Assembly: GCF_904061905.1 (NCBI RefSeq)
Contig: NZ_CAJFCI010000020.1
Span: 1 to 34,869, forward strand
Source of the DNA: Zestomonas carbonaria
GTDB lineage: Bacteria; Pseudomonadota; Gammaproteobacteria; Pseudomonadales; Pseudomonadaceae
Length of the DNA stretch: 34,869 bases
Direction of reading: 5' to 3'
In this document: piece by piece, positions 1 to 6,936 of the stretch
Layout of the letters: each line of letters opens with the position of its first letter
How positions within the stretch are numbered: position 1 is the first letter of the stretch
Notes under the pieces: model-generated
The model's input: the letters and a program-made list of their open reading frames with translations, nothing else
Told to the model about the DNA's origin: nothing
Databases searched by the model: none
Position numbers and translations under genes: made by a program

Positions 1-351
1 GATCTGCGGGACGCTGCGCTGCTGGAAGATCCGCCAGTTGGAGCGCAGCTCGGCGCGGGCCAGGGCGGGCTCGACCACGGCGCTGTAGCGGGTGCGGCGA
101 AAGCCGGTGTCGCCCTGGGCGAAGGCGCTGACCAGGCCGTGGACATGGCGCACCGCCCGCTCGCCGTGCCAGAGGGTGAACAGCGCGGGCTGGTCGAGGA
201 TCGCGCCAAAATCCACGGCGGGGTCGCGGCTGGAGAGTTCGAGGGTCAGCCGGAAGGGCGTGGACAGCCCTTCGTCCAGCTCGAAGGAGACGACCTCGAA
301 GTCGCCGCTGGCGGGCGCGAAGGTGAAGCGCAGGTCGGATTGGCGGGGCAT
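1..351 (-). CDS. vgrG: Type VI secretion spike protein VgrG (N-terminal part, runs off the window)
   Basis: VgrG trimers cap the Hcp tube of the type VI secretion system and carry effectors into target cells. Translating the minus strand from the ATG at 351-349 gives 117 residues with no stop before the window edge. It opens MPRQSDLRFTFAP and continues with SFELDEGLSTPFRLTLELSS and a later AVRHVHGLVSAF, which is the typical start of the VgrG/gp27-like beta domain. A clear ribosome site (AAGGAG, complement of 361-366) lies 9 nt before the ATG. The gene follows hcp on the same strand after 81 bp. The gp5-like needle and any C-terminal effector extension lie outside the window, so the VgrG subtype cannot be stated. 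Confidence 0.88.
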   Translation of the reverse strand, partial: MPRQSDLRFTFAPASGDFEVVSFELDEGLSTPFRLTLELSSRDPAVDFGAILDQPALFTLWHGERAVRHVHGLVSAFAQGDTGFRRTRYSAVVEPALARAELRSNWRIFQQRSVPQI

Positions 352-403
352 CGCGTGCAGCTCCTTGCAGGCCGGCGCGGGGCGCCGGCTGTCCATGGAT
401 GCC

Positions 404-421
404 GCTGCCGTGGCCGGCAGC
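404..421 (-). terminator. Hairpin between hcp and vgrG
   Basis: GCTGCCG and CGGCAGC form a perfect 7-bp stem with a TGGC loop 11 bp past the hcp stop. A second GC-rich inverted repeat lies at 372-388. There is no T-run, so full termination is not supported. The structure could attenuate transcription or protect the hcp 3' end, which would fit the much larger need for Hcp than for VgrG. The function is inference. Confidence 0.35.
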
Positions 422-432
422 GGCGCTCAGCC

Positions 433-951
433 TCAGGCTTCCAGCGGCTTGCGCCAGTCGTCGGAGGCCTCGGTGCCGGCGATGGTGTGGCTCCAGGTGA
501 TCTTGCGGTAGGCCAGGCTGACCTCGATCAACTGGGTGAACTCGGCCTTGCTGGCGTCCTGGGCGTGCGGCAGCACGGTGTGGATGTCGATGATGGTGGC
601 GTCTTCGAGCTGGGTGGTGAAGAAGTGCTCCTGCTTGCCATCGACCGAGGTGCGGAACCACTTCACTTCCACGTTGGGCAGCATCTCGCCGGAGGCCAGG
701 GCCTGGTAGAGCAGCGGGGTGGACTTGTTGAGGGCGCTGGTGAAGACGAAGGGCTTGTGCACGCGCTGGCCGGAGGGCTGGCCGCTCTGCGGGTCGGTGG
801 GGGTGGTGACGCGGTGCTTGATTTCCTGGACGAGGATCTGGTCCTCGTGGCCTTCGACATAGATGTTGCCGACGGAGTCGGCGGTGAAGGCGCCCTGGGT
901 GATGTTGCCCTGGGTCTTGCCGTTGATGCTGATGTAGGCGGGAGTAGGCAT
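433..951 (-). CDS. hcp: Type VI secretion tube protein Hcp
   Basis: Hcp hexamers stack into the inner tube that is expelled by type VI secretion; the protein is also exported and can carry small effectors. The product is 172 residues. It opens MPTPAYISINGKTQGNI, followed by GAFTADSVGNIYVEGHEDQI and later RVHKPFVFTSALNKSTPLL. This is the Hcp subfamily found in Pseudomonas hcp-vgrG islands rather than the 162-residue H1-type Hcp1. A longer frame begins at 1032, but the ATG at 951-949 is preceded by a strong AAAGGAG site and matches the family start, so it was chosen. There is no signal peptide, as expected. vgrG follows on the same strand. No sheath, baseplate or ClpV gene is visible, so this looks like an orphan pair, although the region to the left is unseen. 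Confidence 0.95.
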   Translation of the reverse strand: MPTPAYISINGKTQGNITQGAFTADSVGNIYVEGHEDQILVQEIKHRVTTPTDPQSGQPSGQRVHKPFVFTSALNKSTPLLYQALASGEMLPNVEVKWFRTSVDGKQEHFFTTQLEDATIIDIHTVLPHAQDASKAEFTQLIEVSLAYRKITWSHTIAGTEASDDWRKPLEA

Positions 952-1008
952 GACAATCTCCTTTGTCATTCGTGGCCGGAAAGCCGCTCCGGGCGGCGTC
1001 GGCGACAA

Positions 1009-1024
1009 GGCAGGATGCGTGCCA
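1009..1024 (-). promoter_or_regulatory. Sigma-54 (-24/-12) promoter of hcp
   Basis: The minus strand reads TGGCACG-CATC-CTGCC. It matches the RpoN consensus TGGCACG-N4-TTGCW, with the invariant GG and GC dinucleotides exactly 10 bp apart. The predicted start is near 998, giving a leader of about 47 nt before the hcp ATG at 951. RpoN control of hcp genes is known in Pseudomonas and Vibrio; its use here is inference. Confidence 0.65.
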
Positions 1025-1134
1025 AGTCCCACTCTTCAGGATTAAAGTCCATTCGAATCAATTGCTTATCGATGATCGCCGCATCGTCTTCGCCGGTCCG
1101 AAAGGCGAAAAAGGCCGGTTTTTCGGGGTCGAGC

Positions 1135-1225
1135 GGGCCATTTTTGGCTCGTTCGCTCGTAAGTCACTGATTAATAAGGGGAAATGACCGGGCCATTTTT
1201 GGCCCGACCGAGCCAAAAATGGCCC
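1135..1225. promoter_or_regulatory. Three 16-bp palindromes, possible enhancer sites for the hcp promoter
   Basis: Three copies of the palindrome GRGCCA-N4-TGGCYC lie at 1135-1150, 1190-1205 and 1210-1225; the first and last have one non-symmetric pair. Centre-to-centre distances are 55 and 20 bp, close to whole helical turns. They lie roughly 145, 200 and 220 bp upstream of the predicted sigma-54 start, where enhancer-binding proteins usually bind. The second and third also pair with each other as a larger hairpin (1190-1225). The binding protein is unknown. Confidence 0.45.
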
Positions 1226-1299
1226 GGTGCGGAAAAGGTGACCAGGCGCCATCTGTTTTTTGCCTGTCGATTTCCGTAGCCAAGTAGCGCTACCGATAA

Positions 1300-1313
1300 T
1301 TGATCCTGATCAA
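1300..1313 (+). promoter_or_regulatory. Anr/Dnr (FNR-type) box of the nrdD promoter
   Basis: TTGAT-CCTG-ATCAA is a perfect FNR-family palindrome. Centred at 1306.5, it would sit at -41.5 from a start near 1348 with a weak -10 (TAACCA, 1335-1340), the class II activator geometry. Anr activates genes under low oxygen, as expected for an anaerobic ribonucleotide reductase. Confidence 0.8.
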
Positions 1314-1341
1314 TTTCTCTTCCGGCCTTCCCGGTAACCAT

Positions 1342-1389
1342 GCACAGCATCTAGTGGTTTTCTATTTCGTGAATAACTACATGCTGTGT
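1342..1389 (+). promoter_or_regulatory. Pair of NrdR boxes in the nrdD promoter and leader
   Basis: Two NrdR-like 16-mers lie at 1342-1357 (GCACAGCATCTAGTGG) and 1374-1389 (TAACTACATGCTGTGT), compared with the consensus ACACWATATATWGTGT. They are 32 bp apart start to start, three helical turns, which is the arrangement NrdR needs. The first overlaps the predicted transcription start, so NrdR-ATP/dATP should repress. Confidence 0.7.
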
Positions 1390-1403
1390 TCAGGGAGGTA
1401 TGG

Positions 1404-3413
1404 ATGTGTCCTGAGAGAGTGGCTGCCCAGCCATCGTCGCTGTTCAAGCGGGATGGCGGCGAGGTGCCTTTCGAGGCGGGCAAGATCGAGCGGGCGATTG
1501 CCGCGGCTGGCGGCGCGACCGGGGAGTTCCCGCCCCGCCAGGCTGGTGTGCTGACCGACGCGGTGCTGATGCGCCTGGGGAATCCCGGTCGCCTGGACGT
1601 GGAGCAGGTGCAGGACGTGGTCGAGAGGGTGCTGATGGAGGCCGGCTACTACGCCACCGCCCGCGCCTACATCGTCTACCGCGAGCGTCACGGCCGGCTG
1701 CGCCGCGACCGCAAGACGCTGGTGGACGTGGCTTCCTCGATGAACGAGTACCTGTCCCGAGAGGACTGGCGGGTGCGGGCCAACGCCAACCAGGGCTATT
1801 CGCTGGGCGGGCTGATCCTCAACGTGTCCGGCAAGGTCACCGCCAACTACTGGCTGGACGAGGTGTACAGCCCGGAGATCGGCCGGGCGCACCGCGAGGC
1901 CGACCTGCACATCCACGACCTCGACATGCTCGCCGGCTATTGCGCCGGCTGGTCGCTGCGCACCCTGCTGCACGAAGGGCTCAACGGTGTGCCGGGACGG
2001 GTGGAGGCGGGGCCGCCGAAGCACCTGTCCAGCGCCCTGGGGCAGATGGTCAACTTCCTCGGCACCTTGCAGAACGAATGGGCCGGCGCCCAGGCGTTCA
2101 GTTCCTTCGACACCTACCTTGCGCCCTATGTACGCAAGGATGGACTGGGTTTCGATGAGGTGCGCCAGTCGTTGCAGGAGTTCATCTACAACCTCAACGT
2201 GCCGTCGCGCTGGGGCACCCAGACGCCGTTCACCAACCTGACCTTCGACTGGGTCTGCCCCGAGGACCTGCGCGAGCAGGTGCCGGTGATCGGCGGCGAG
2301 GAGATGCCGTTCCAGTACGGCGACCTGCAGGCCGAGATGGAGCTGATCAACCGCGCCTACATCGAGGTGATGATGGCCGGCGACGCCAAGGGCCGGGTGT
2401 TCACCTTCCCGATCCCCACCTACAACATCACCCACGATTTCCCCTGGGACAGCGACAACGCCACGCGCCTGTTCGACATGACCGCGCGCTACGGCCTGCC
2501 GTACTTTCAGAATTTCCTCAACTCGGACATGCAGCCCAACCAGGTGCGCTCCATGTGCTGCCGCCTGCAACTGGACGTGCGAGAACTGCTCAAGCGCGGC
2601 AACGGCCTGTTCGGCTCGGCCGAGCAGACCGGCTCGCTGGGCGTGGTGACCATCAACTGCGCGCGCCTGGGCCATCTCTACAAGGGAGACCTGGACGGCC
2701 TGTACCGGCGCCTGGATGAACTGCTGTACCTGGCCTACGAGAGCCTGGAGGTGAAGCGCAAGGTGATCCAGCACCACATGGATGCCGGCCTCTATCCCTA
2801 CACCAAGCGTTACCTGGGCACCCTGCGCAACCACTTCTCCACCATCGGCGTGAATGGCCTGCACGAGATGCTGCGCAACTTCACCGGCGACCGCGAGGGG
2901 CTGCACACCGAAGCCGGGCGCGAACTGGGCCTGCGCCTGCTCGACCACATCCGCGCGCGGCTGGTGGCGTTCCAGGAGGAAAGCGGGCACCTGTACAACC
3001 TCGAGGCGACCCCGGCGGAAGGCACCACCTACCGTTTCGCCAAGGAAGACAGGAAGCGCTTCCCCGGCATCCTCCAGGCCGGTTCGCCCGAGGCGCCGTA
3101 CTACACCAACTCCTCGCAACTGCCGGTGGGTTTCACCGCCGACCCCTTCGAGGCGCTGGAGCTGCAGGATGCGCTGCAATGCAAGTACACCGGCGGCACC
3201 GTGCTGCACCTGTACATGGCCGAGCGGATTTCCTCCGCCGAAGCCTGCAAGCAACTGGTGCGCACCGCGCTGAGCCGCTTCCGCCTGCCGTACCTGACGG
3301 TGACCCCGACCTTCTCCATCTGCCCGGTACACGGCTACCTGGCTGGCGAGCACGAATTCTGTCCGAAGTGCGACGAGGCGCTGCTGCGCAAGCAGCAGTG
3401 CTGCGGCGCCTGA
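1404..3413 (+). CDS. nrdD: Anaerobic (class III) ribonucleoside-triphosphate reductase, catalytic chain without its glycyl-radical tail
   Basis: NrdD reduces ribonucleoside triphosphates to dNTPs without oxygen, using a glycyl radical made by NrdG. The product is 669 residues. It begins with an ATP-cone (SSLFKRDGGEVPFEAGKIER), which senses ATP/dATP, followed by the NrdD barrel. It ends with a metal site of the CPVH...CPKC type and then QQCCGA and a stop. The RVxGY glycyl-radical motif normally found near the C-terminus is absent. It is encoded instead by the next small frame at 3445. A frame is open from a GTG at 1386, but GGGAGG (1393-1398) directly before the ATG at 1404 decides the start, and the GTG lies inside an NrdR box. 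It is first gene of nrdD - glycyl peptide - nrdG. Confidence 0.93.
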   Translation: MCPERVAAQPSSLFKRDGGEVPFEAGKIERAIAAAGGATGEFPPRQAGVLTDAVLMRLGNPGRLDVEQVQDVVERVLMEAGYYATARAYIVYRERHGRLRRDRKTLVDVASSMNEYLSREDWRVRANANQGYSLGGLILNVSGKVTANYWLDEVYSPEIGRAHREADLHIHDLDMLAGYCAGWSLRTLLHEGLNGVPGRVEAGPPKHLSSALGQMVNFLGTLQNEWAGAQAFSSFDTYLAPYVRKDGLGFDEVRQSLQEFIYNLNVPSRWGTQTPFTNLTFDWVCPEDLREQVPVIGGEEMPFQYGDLQAEMELINRAYIEVMMAGDAKGRVFTFPIPTYNITHDFPWDSDNATRLFDMTARYGLPYFQNFLNSDMQPNQVRSMCCRLQLDVRELLKRGNGLFGSAEQTGSLGVVTINCARLGHLYKGDLDGLYRRLDELLYLAYESLEVKRKVIQHHMDAGLYPYTKRYLGTLRNHFSTIGVNGLHEMLRNFTGDREGLHTEAGRELGLRLLDHIRARLVAFQEESGHLYNLEATPAEGTTYRFAKEDRKRFPGILQAGSPEAPYYTNSSQLPVGFTADPFEALELQDALQCKYTGGTVLHLYMAERISSAEACKQLVRTALSRFRLPYLTVTPTFSICPVHGYLAGEHEFCPKCDEALLRKQQCCGA

Positions 3414-3444
3414 TCCCGGTTCATCCACAGCAAGGAGCGACACC

Positions 3445-3594
3445 ATGAAGCAAACCATGCAACTGCCCGAAGACCAGCGCCAACGCTGCGAAGTCTGGAC
3501 CCGTGTGATGGGCTACCACCGCCCGGTGGCGGCGTTCAACCCCGGCAAGCAGTCGGAGCATCGCGAGCGGCGGCATTTCTGCGAGCCGAAGTGA
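3445..3594 (+). CDS. Separate glycyl-radical domain peptide of NrdD
   Basis: This 49-residue peptide is absent from ordinary ORF calls because of its size. It contains CEVWTRVMGYHRPVAAFN; RVMGY matches the RVxGY glycyl-radical motif of class III reductases, with the radical glycine at position 23. It has its own ribosome site (AAGGAG, 3432-3437) 7 nt before the ATG and starts 31 bp after the nrdD stop, in a different frame. Its stop overlaps the GTG start of nrdG, so the two are probably translationally coupled. It is inferred to dock into NrdD and carry the radical that NrdG generates, much as GrcA (YfiD) supplies a spare glycyl-radical domain to pyruvate formate-lyase. The alternative is a tail detached by a frameshift, in nature or in the assembly. 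Confidence 0.85.
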   Translation: MKQTMQLPEDQRQRCEVWTRVMGYHRPVAAFNPGKQSEHRERRHFCEPK

Positions 3595-4283
3595 GCGCGA
3601 TGCTCAGGGTCGGGGGCCTGGTGCCCCTGACCACCCTCGACTACCCGGGCCGCCTGGCCTGCGTACTGTTCTGCCAGGGTTGCGCCTGGCGTTGCCGCTA
3701 CTGCCACAACCCGGACCTGATTCCACCGCGCGGCGGGGAAGAGATCGCCTGGGCGCACATCCTCGATTTCCTGCATCGTCGCCGGGGACTGCTGGAGGCG
3801 GTGGTGTTCAGCGGCGGCGAGGCCACCTTGCAGACCGCGTTGCTCGACGCCATGCGCAGCGTGCGCGAACTGGGCTTCAAGGTCGGCCTGCACAGCGCCG
3901 GGATCAAGCCCGAAGCGCTGGCCCGCGTGCTGCCGCAGTGCGATTGGGTGGGCTTCGACGTCAAGGCGCTGGAGGATGAGGTCGAGCTGATCACCGGCGT
4001 ATCCGGCAGCGGCCGCGCCAACTGGCGCAGCCTCGACCTGCTGCTGGCCAGCGGCGTCGATCATGAATGCCGCACCACCGTGCACTGGCACCTGTTCGAC
4101 CCCGAACGCCTCTGGCAACTCGCCGGCCGCCTGCACCAGCGCGGCGTGCGGAACTTCTGCGTGCAACTGGTGCGGACTGTGCGGATGCTCGACCATCAAT
4201 TGCCGGCGATGGTGGCGCCCGAGGAGACGGAGCAGCTTTGGGAGCATTTCGGGCGGTTGTTTACGCGTTTTGAGGTTCGTTGA
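3591..4283 (+). CDS. nrdG: Anaerobic ribonucleotide reductase activating enzyme (radical SAM)
   Basis: NrdG uses a [4Fe-4S] cluster and S-adenosylmethionine to abstract hydrogen from the reductase glycine and create the stable radical. The product is 230 residues. The motif CAWRCRYCHNP (C31, C35, C38) is the CX3CX2C radical-SAM cluster site, and VVFSGGE follows as the SAM-binding GGE motif. The GTG at 3591 overlaps the preceding stop by 4 nt (GTGA); an ATG at 3600 is a possible alternative start. There is no good ribosome site for either, which supports coupling to the upstream peptide. It is last gene of the operon, convergent with ftrD across a repeat-filled gap. Confidence 0.92.
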   Translation: MSAMLRVGGLVPLTTLDYPGRLACVLFCQGCAWRCRYCHNPDLIPPRGGEEIAWAHILDFLHRRRGLLEAVVFSGGEATLQTALLDAMRSVRELGFKVGLHSAGIKPEALARVLPQCDWVGFDVKALEDEVELITGVSGSGRANWRSLDLLLASGVDHECRTTVHWHLFDPERLWQLAGRLHQRGVRNFCVQLVRTVRMLDHQLPAMVAPEETEQLWEHFGRLFTRFEVR

Positions 4284-4334
4284 GGGGGAGTTTTTCCCCG
4301 GATTGCACGGATGGTTGGCGTTCGCAGAGCCAGT

Positions 4335-4374
4335 TCCCCCTCCCCAACCCTCTCCCATAAATGGGAGAGGGGGC
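4335..4374 (+). repeat. REP-like palindromic element (CCCTCTCCC family)
   Basis: CCCTCTCCCat and atGGGAGAGGG form a hairpin after CCCCCTCCCCAA. Related elements in this window are at 4495-4529 (reverse), 4579-4615 (forward), 34711-34747 (forward) and 34795-34831 (reverse). It lies between the convergent genes nrdG and ftrD and could end transcription from either side. Confidence 0.7.
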
Positions 4375-4437
4375 CGTCCGTGCGGGCTGGCAGGGTTTTG
4401 AGCGCTGACTCGATCCGCAAGGCTGATAAAGCCGCCT

Positions 4438-4459
4438 CCCGGATTGCATCCGGGCTACC
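4438..4459 (+). repeat. Short palindromic repeat CCCGGATTGCATCCGGG
   Basis: A 17-bp palindromic core with GCTAC following. A second copy in the other orientation is at 4643-4659 (CCCGGATGCAATCCGGG) and a degenerate one at 28799-28820 (TCGGATTTCATCCGGGCTAC). These are dispersed intergenic repeats of unknown function. Confidence 0.55.
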
Positions 4460-4494
4460 GTTCGGGCACGGACGATCGGCGCCCACCGCACCAG

Positions 4495-4529
4495 TCCCCT
4501 CTCCCTCCGGGAGAGGGCTAGGGTGAGGG
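4495..4529 (-). repeat. REP-like palindromic element, reverse copy
   Basis: CCCCTCTCCCTCCGGGAGAG then GGCTAGGGTGAGGG. It is the reverse complement form of the 4579-4615 element and forms an inverted pair with it. Confidence 0.7.
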
Positions 4530-4578
4530 AGCGGGGTATCGGTGTGTGGGGCGATTTGGGGATGGAGCGACAACCCGG

Positions 4579-4615
4579 CCCCTCACCCCAACCCTCTCCC
4601 GAGGGGAGAGGGGGC
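4579..4615 (+). repeat. REP-like palindromic element, forward copy
   Basis: CCCCTCACCCCAACCCTCTC continuing CCGAGGGGAGAGGGGGC. Nearby, GTAGGGTGGGCTCCAGCCCACC (4672-4694) is another short repeat. The whole 4284-4713 gap holds no gene that I can support; it is a cluster of dispersed repeats. Confidence 0.7.
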
Positions 4616-4713
4616 TGCCCGTGTGGGCTGGTGAGTTCGTACCCCGGATGCAATCCGGGATGAGGCCGATCCGTAGGGTGGGCTCCAGCCCACCAAAAAC
4701 TGCCCACCAACCA

Positions 4714-6081
4714 TCACCACCCCCAGAACTGCAACCACCACCCATATCCCACCAGGGCGCAGCCCGAGGCCAGCGCCGTCAGTACCAGGTTGCGCCGCCA
4801 ACCCTTCAGCCCCTGGCAGACCCGCCAGCCCAGCCACAGGCTCCAGGCGATCGCCGCTCCGAGCAGGGTGGCGCGTGTCGGTTGTACCCAGGCCAGGGTG
4901 AGTCCTTCGTAGCGCAGCAGCTTGACCGTGGTGGCGGAGAGGCCGAGGAACAGGCCGGCGCCGCCCAGCGGGACGAGGCAGAGCATCACCTGGCGGGCGA
5001 AGGCCGCTGACTGGCCGGCCAGCCGGCAGGCCTGGCCGAGCAGCAGGTGCAGCGCGCCGCCCAGCAGCAGGGCGCTGGCGCCGAGGTAGAGGCAGATCAC
5101 CGCGCCGTCCAGCCAGGTGAAGGCGTCGTTGGCCTGCGGGTAGTGGGTGAGCAGCCACCAGGGCGCGCCGGCTTCCAGTGGCCAGAGGATGCCGCGCTGC
5201 GCCAGCCACTCGGCCAGCCCTTGCTTCAGCGCGATGAACCAGGGGCTGACCGTCCACTGGAAGGCGCCCATGGCCAGGCCGATCACGCCGTAGAGCAGCA
5301 GGCGGACGTCCCAGCGGGTGTCGCCTTTCGCACCGTGGCGCACGATTTCCTCGCAGCCGGAGCGGGCGATCAGGCGCACCGCGTCGCGCTGGCCGCTGCA
5401 CCGGCCGCAGGCGTGGCAGGCCGAGGCGCCGTGCATGCGGCGGATGTCGATCAGCGGTGCGCAGTTGGGCGGCGGCAGGTGCGGTGGCGGGTTTTCCCGC
5501 CAGCGCTGCTCGTCGACGTGGAAATGCACCGGCGCCAGCCGGGCCAGCAGGGCGAACACTCCGCTGACCGGGCACAGGTAGCGGCACCAGATGCGCTTGC
5601 CGCGACCGTACAGGTAGCCGACCAGCATGGCGGCGAGGGTGGAGCCGCCGAGGATCAGTAGCGCCGCCTGGGCGTAGTCGTAGACGCTGATCAACTGGCC
5701 GTAGAGGGTGGTCAGCAGGAAGGCCACTGTCGGCCAGCCGGCCCAGCGCATCCAGCGTGGTGTGCCGCGTCCAAGGCCGTGCCGGCTGGCCCATTCGCTG
5801 AGCGAGCCTTCCGGGCACAGCACACCGCACCAGAGGCGCCCGAACAGCACTATCGAGACCAGCACGAAGGGCCACCAGATGCCCCAGAAGACGAACTGGG
5901 CGAACAGCGTCAGGTCGTCGAGGATGCGCGCCTGGCTGGCCGGCAGTGGCAGCAGGGCGGGGATCACCAGCAGCACCGCGTAGAACGTCACCACGCCCCA
6001 TTGCAGGCGGCGGATCAGCGCGCCATGCCGGCGCATGGCGTGGCCCAGCGCGGTGAGCCGGGCGTCCAGCGCGGCCTTCAT
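4714..6081 (-). CDS. ftrD: Membrane polyferredoxin FtrD of the ferrous iron importer
   Basis: FtrD is thought to pass electrons that allow the FtrABC importer to work, through membrane-bound iron-sulfur clusters. The product is 455 residues with several membrane helices (for example around 28-46 and 64-82). It has two NapH/CcoG-like cysteine motifs, CGVLCP (C85, C89) and CRYLCP (C166, C170), and a ferredoxin-like set CHACGRC (C222, C225, C228) with further cysteines at 207 and 243. The ATG at 6081-6079 overlaps the ftrC stop by 4 nt (ATGA). Frames extending further upstream are shadows of ftrC. It is the last gene of ftrABCD, a system known from Bordetella and Brucella. Confidence 0.87.
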   Translation of the reverse strand: MKAALDARLTALGHAMRRHGALIRRLQWGVVTFYAVLLVIPALLPLPASQARILDDLTLFAQFVFWGIWWPFVLVSIVLFGRLWCGVLCPEGSLSEWASRHGLGRGTPRWMRWAGWPTVAFLLTTLYGQLISVYDYAQAALLILGGSTLAAMLVGYLYGRGKRIWCRYLCPVSGVFALLARLAPVHFHVDEQRWRENPPPHLPPPNCAPLIDIRRMHGASACHACGRCSGQRDAVRLIARSGCEEIVRHGAKGDTRWDVRLLLYGVIGLAMGAFQWTVSPWFIALKQGLAEWLAQRGILWPLEAGAPWWLLTHYPQANDAFTWLDGAVICLYLGASALLLGGALHLLLGQACRLAGQSAAFARQVMLCLVPLGGAGLFLGLSATTVKLLRYEGLTLAWVQPTRATLLGAAIAWSLWLGWRVCQGLKGWRRNLVLTALASGCALVGYGWWLQFWGW

Positions 6082-6926
6082 GCCGGGCTCCGGTCGGCCT
6101 CGGTTTGCCGTGGGTCGCGCCGCCACCACCAGGCCAGCAGCCAGAATGTGGCGAGCAGCAGCACGGCGGCGGCCGAGGGCATGGCCCGGTAGCCGGTCAG
6201 CCCGGCGACCAGGCCGCCCAGGCGCGAGCCGTCGTCGAGCCAGGCCGAGCTGTCCCAGATCGGGTCGCCCAGCCAGACGTAGAGCTGTTCGGGCAGGTCC
6301 AGGCCCATCAATTGCCCGCTGGCGCGATCCAGGGCGTTCATCAGCATGGCGCCACCGAGCAGGATCAACAGCACCTCGCTGATGGCGAAGAAGCGCCGCC
6401 AGTCGAGCAGCCGGCTGCCGGCTTGCAGCAGCACGAAGCTCAGCGCCCCCAGCAGCAGGCCCAGCAACGCGCCGGCCAGCATGCCCAGGCCGCTGGCGGA
6501 ACCGGCCGCGCCGTAGAGGAAGATGGCGATCTCGCTGCCTTCGCGGGCCACGGCGAGCGCGGCGAGCAGTGCCAGCGCGCCGCGCCGGCCGTCGGCCAGG
6601 GCCTGTCCGGCACGGCTTTCCAGGTCGCTGCGCAGTTGCCGGCCGTTGCGCGACATCCACACCACCATCTGCAGGATCAGCAGGCCGGCCAGGGCGCACA
6701 TGGCGGCCTGGAACCACTCGCCGGCCGGTCCGCTCATCCAGTTGCCGGCCACCACCATCAGGGTCGCCAGCAGGCCGGCCAGCGCGGCGCCTCCAGCGAC
6801 GCCGCCCCACAGCAGGCGCAGGTGCCGGCGTCCATCGGGCTGGCGGTTCAACCAGGCGTGCAGCAGCCCGATGACCAGCAGTGCCTCGACGCTTTCGCGC
6901 CAGACGATCAGCAATGCCTGTTCCAT
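6078..6926 (-). CDS. ftrC: FTR1-family iron permease FtrC
   Basis: FtrC is the inner-membrane iron permease related to yeast Ftr1 and bacterial EfeU. The product is 282 residues and strongly hydrophobic, with about seven helices. It carries both iron-binding motifs: R10-E11-S-V-E14 in the first helix and R128-E129-G-S-E132 (AREGSEIAIFLYG). The AAGGAG site overlaps the TAA stop of ftrB, and the end overlaps ftrD by ATGA, so translation of the three genes is tightly linked. Both REXXE-type motifs are intact, so the permease should be functional. Confidence 0.93.
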   Translation of the reverse strand: MEQALLIVWRESVEALLVIGLLHAWLNRQPDGRRHLRLLWGGVAGGAALAGLLATLMVVAGNWMSGPAGEWFQAAMCALAGLLILQMVVWMSRNGRQLRSDLESRAGQALADGRRGALALLAALAVAREGSEIAIFLYGAAGSASGLGMLAGALLGLLLGALSFVLLQAGSRLLDWRRFFAISEVLLILLGGAMLMNALDRASGQLMGLDLPEQLYVWLGDPIWDSSAWLDDGSRLGGLVAGLTGYRAMPSAAAVLLLATFWLLAWWWRRDPRQTEADRSPA

Positions 6927-6936
6927 GGTGAGCTCC

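Noticed and set aside
3406..3416. Programmed +1 frameshift joining nrdD to the glycyl peptide
   Set aside because: The sequence before the TGA (GGC GCC TGA) lacks a slippery codon like CUU, and there is no stimulatory Shine-Dalgarno; a separate start with AAGGAG explains the peptide better.
1377..3458. 693-residue frame antisense to nrdD
   Set aside because: High-GC shadow: low-complexity composition, no domain, fully opposite a conserved gene. The same applies to the long antisense frames at 20049-22250, 22477-24456 and 31522-33735.
4284..4713. CRISPR-like array between nrdG and ftrD
   Set aside because: The repeats are of several kinds, in mixed orientations and with unequal spacing; there are no cas genes.
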